NCBI GenBank assembly: GCA_945871545.1
Contig: CAMBWJ010000146.1
Location: forward strand, 1 to 5,513
Reading direction: 5' to 3'
Source of the DNA: an uncultured Clostridia bacterium
GTDB lineage: Bacteria; Bacillota_A; Clostridia; Christensenellales; Aristaeellaceae
Length of the DNA: 5,513 nucleotides
Shown: piece by piece, positions 5,504 to 5,513 of the stretch
How positions within the stretch are numbered: position 1 is the first letter of the stretch
Layout of the letters: every line of letters begins with the position of its first letter
Translations under genes and position numbers: made by a program
Notes under the pieces: generated by a model
What the model saw: the letters and a program-made list of their open reading frames with translations, nothing else
Database searches by the model: none
Told to the model about the DNA's origin: nothing

Positions 5504-5513
5504 CCGCTCTCAC

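Noticed and set aside
5500..5513. Possible end of an upstream gene (ESG then TGA) overlapping the first start as ATGA
   Set aside because: Only three codons are visible, too little to support a feature; noted only as a likely tight junction.

Overview
The window is part of the late structural region of a tailed phage or prophage with a long non-contractile (siphovirus-type) tail. All supported genes lie on the minus strand, so they are read here from base 5513 down to base 1. Strong AGGAGG-type ribosome binding sites, a phi13-type major tail protein and a DUF4417 gene point to a Bacillota host, most likely a fairly GC-rich gut Clostridia (Oscillospiraceae/Ruminococcaceae-like). The host assignment is inference from style and gene families, not a database match.

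Layout in transcription order: (1) a tail terminator/completion-like protein (5503-5135); (2) an HK97 gp10-like head-tail joining protein (5145-4717), overlapping gene 1 by 11 bases; (3) the phi13-type major tail protein (4701-4090), followed by a strong hairpin terminator (4079-4045); (4) a cassette of three coupled genes that is not part of the canonical tail set: a DUF4417 protein (4023-3388), a zincin-like metallopeptidase with a HEYGH motif (3386-2592) and a 61-residue acidic protein (2595-2410); (5) the tail assembly chaperone G-like ORF (2395-2006), with an overlapping open -1 frame (2069-1818) that looks like the T part of a G/GT frameshift pair; (6) the N-terminal 590 residues of the tape measure protein (1771 to the window edge).

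The structural genes work as one tail-assembly line. The connector and terminator proteins join head to tail, the major tail protein polymerises into the tube, the G/GT chaperones hold the tape measure protein during assembly, and the tape measure sets tail length. The three-gene cassette sits in the slot between major tail protein and chaperone. It begins directly after the terminator, several parts of it are visibly lower in GC than the tail genes, and its genes are tightly coupled. It looks like a moron or accessory cargo unit, and its function is unknown. The DUF4417 and metallopeptidase frames meet at TGA-A-ATG and differ by +1, so they are either two coupled genes or one fusion protein split by a one-base change.

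There is no intergenic gap above about 70 bases. No tRNA, CRISPR array, insertion sequence, attachment site or origin was seen.
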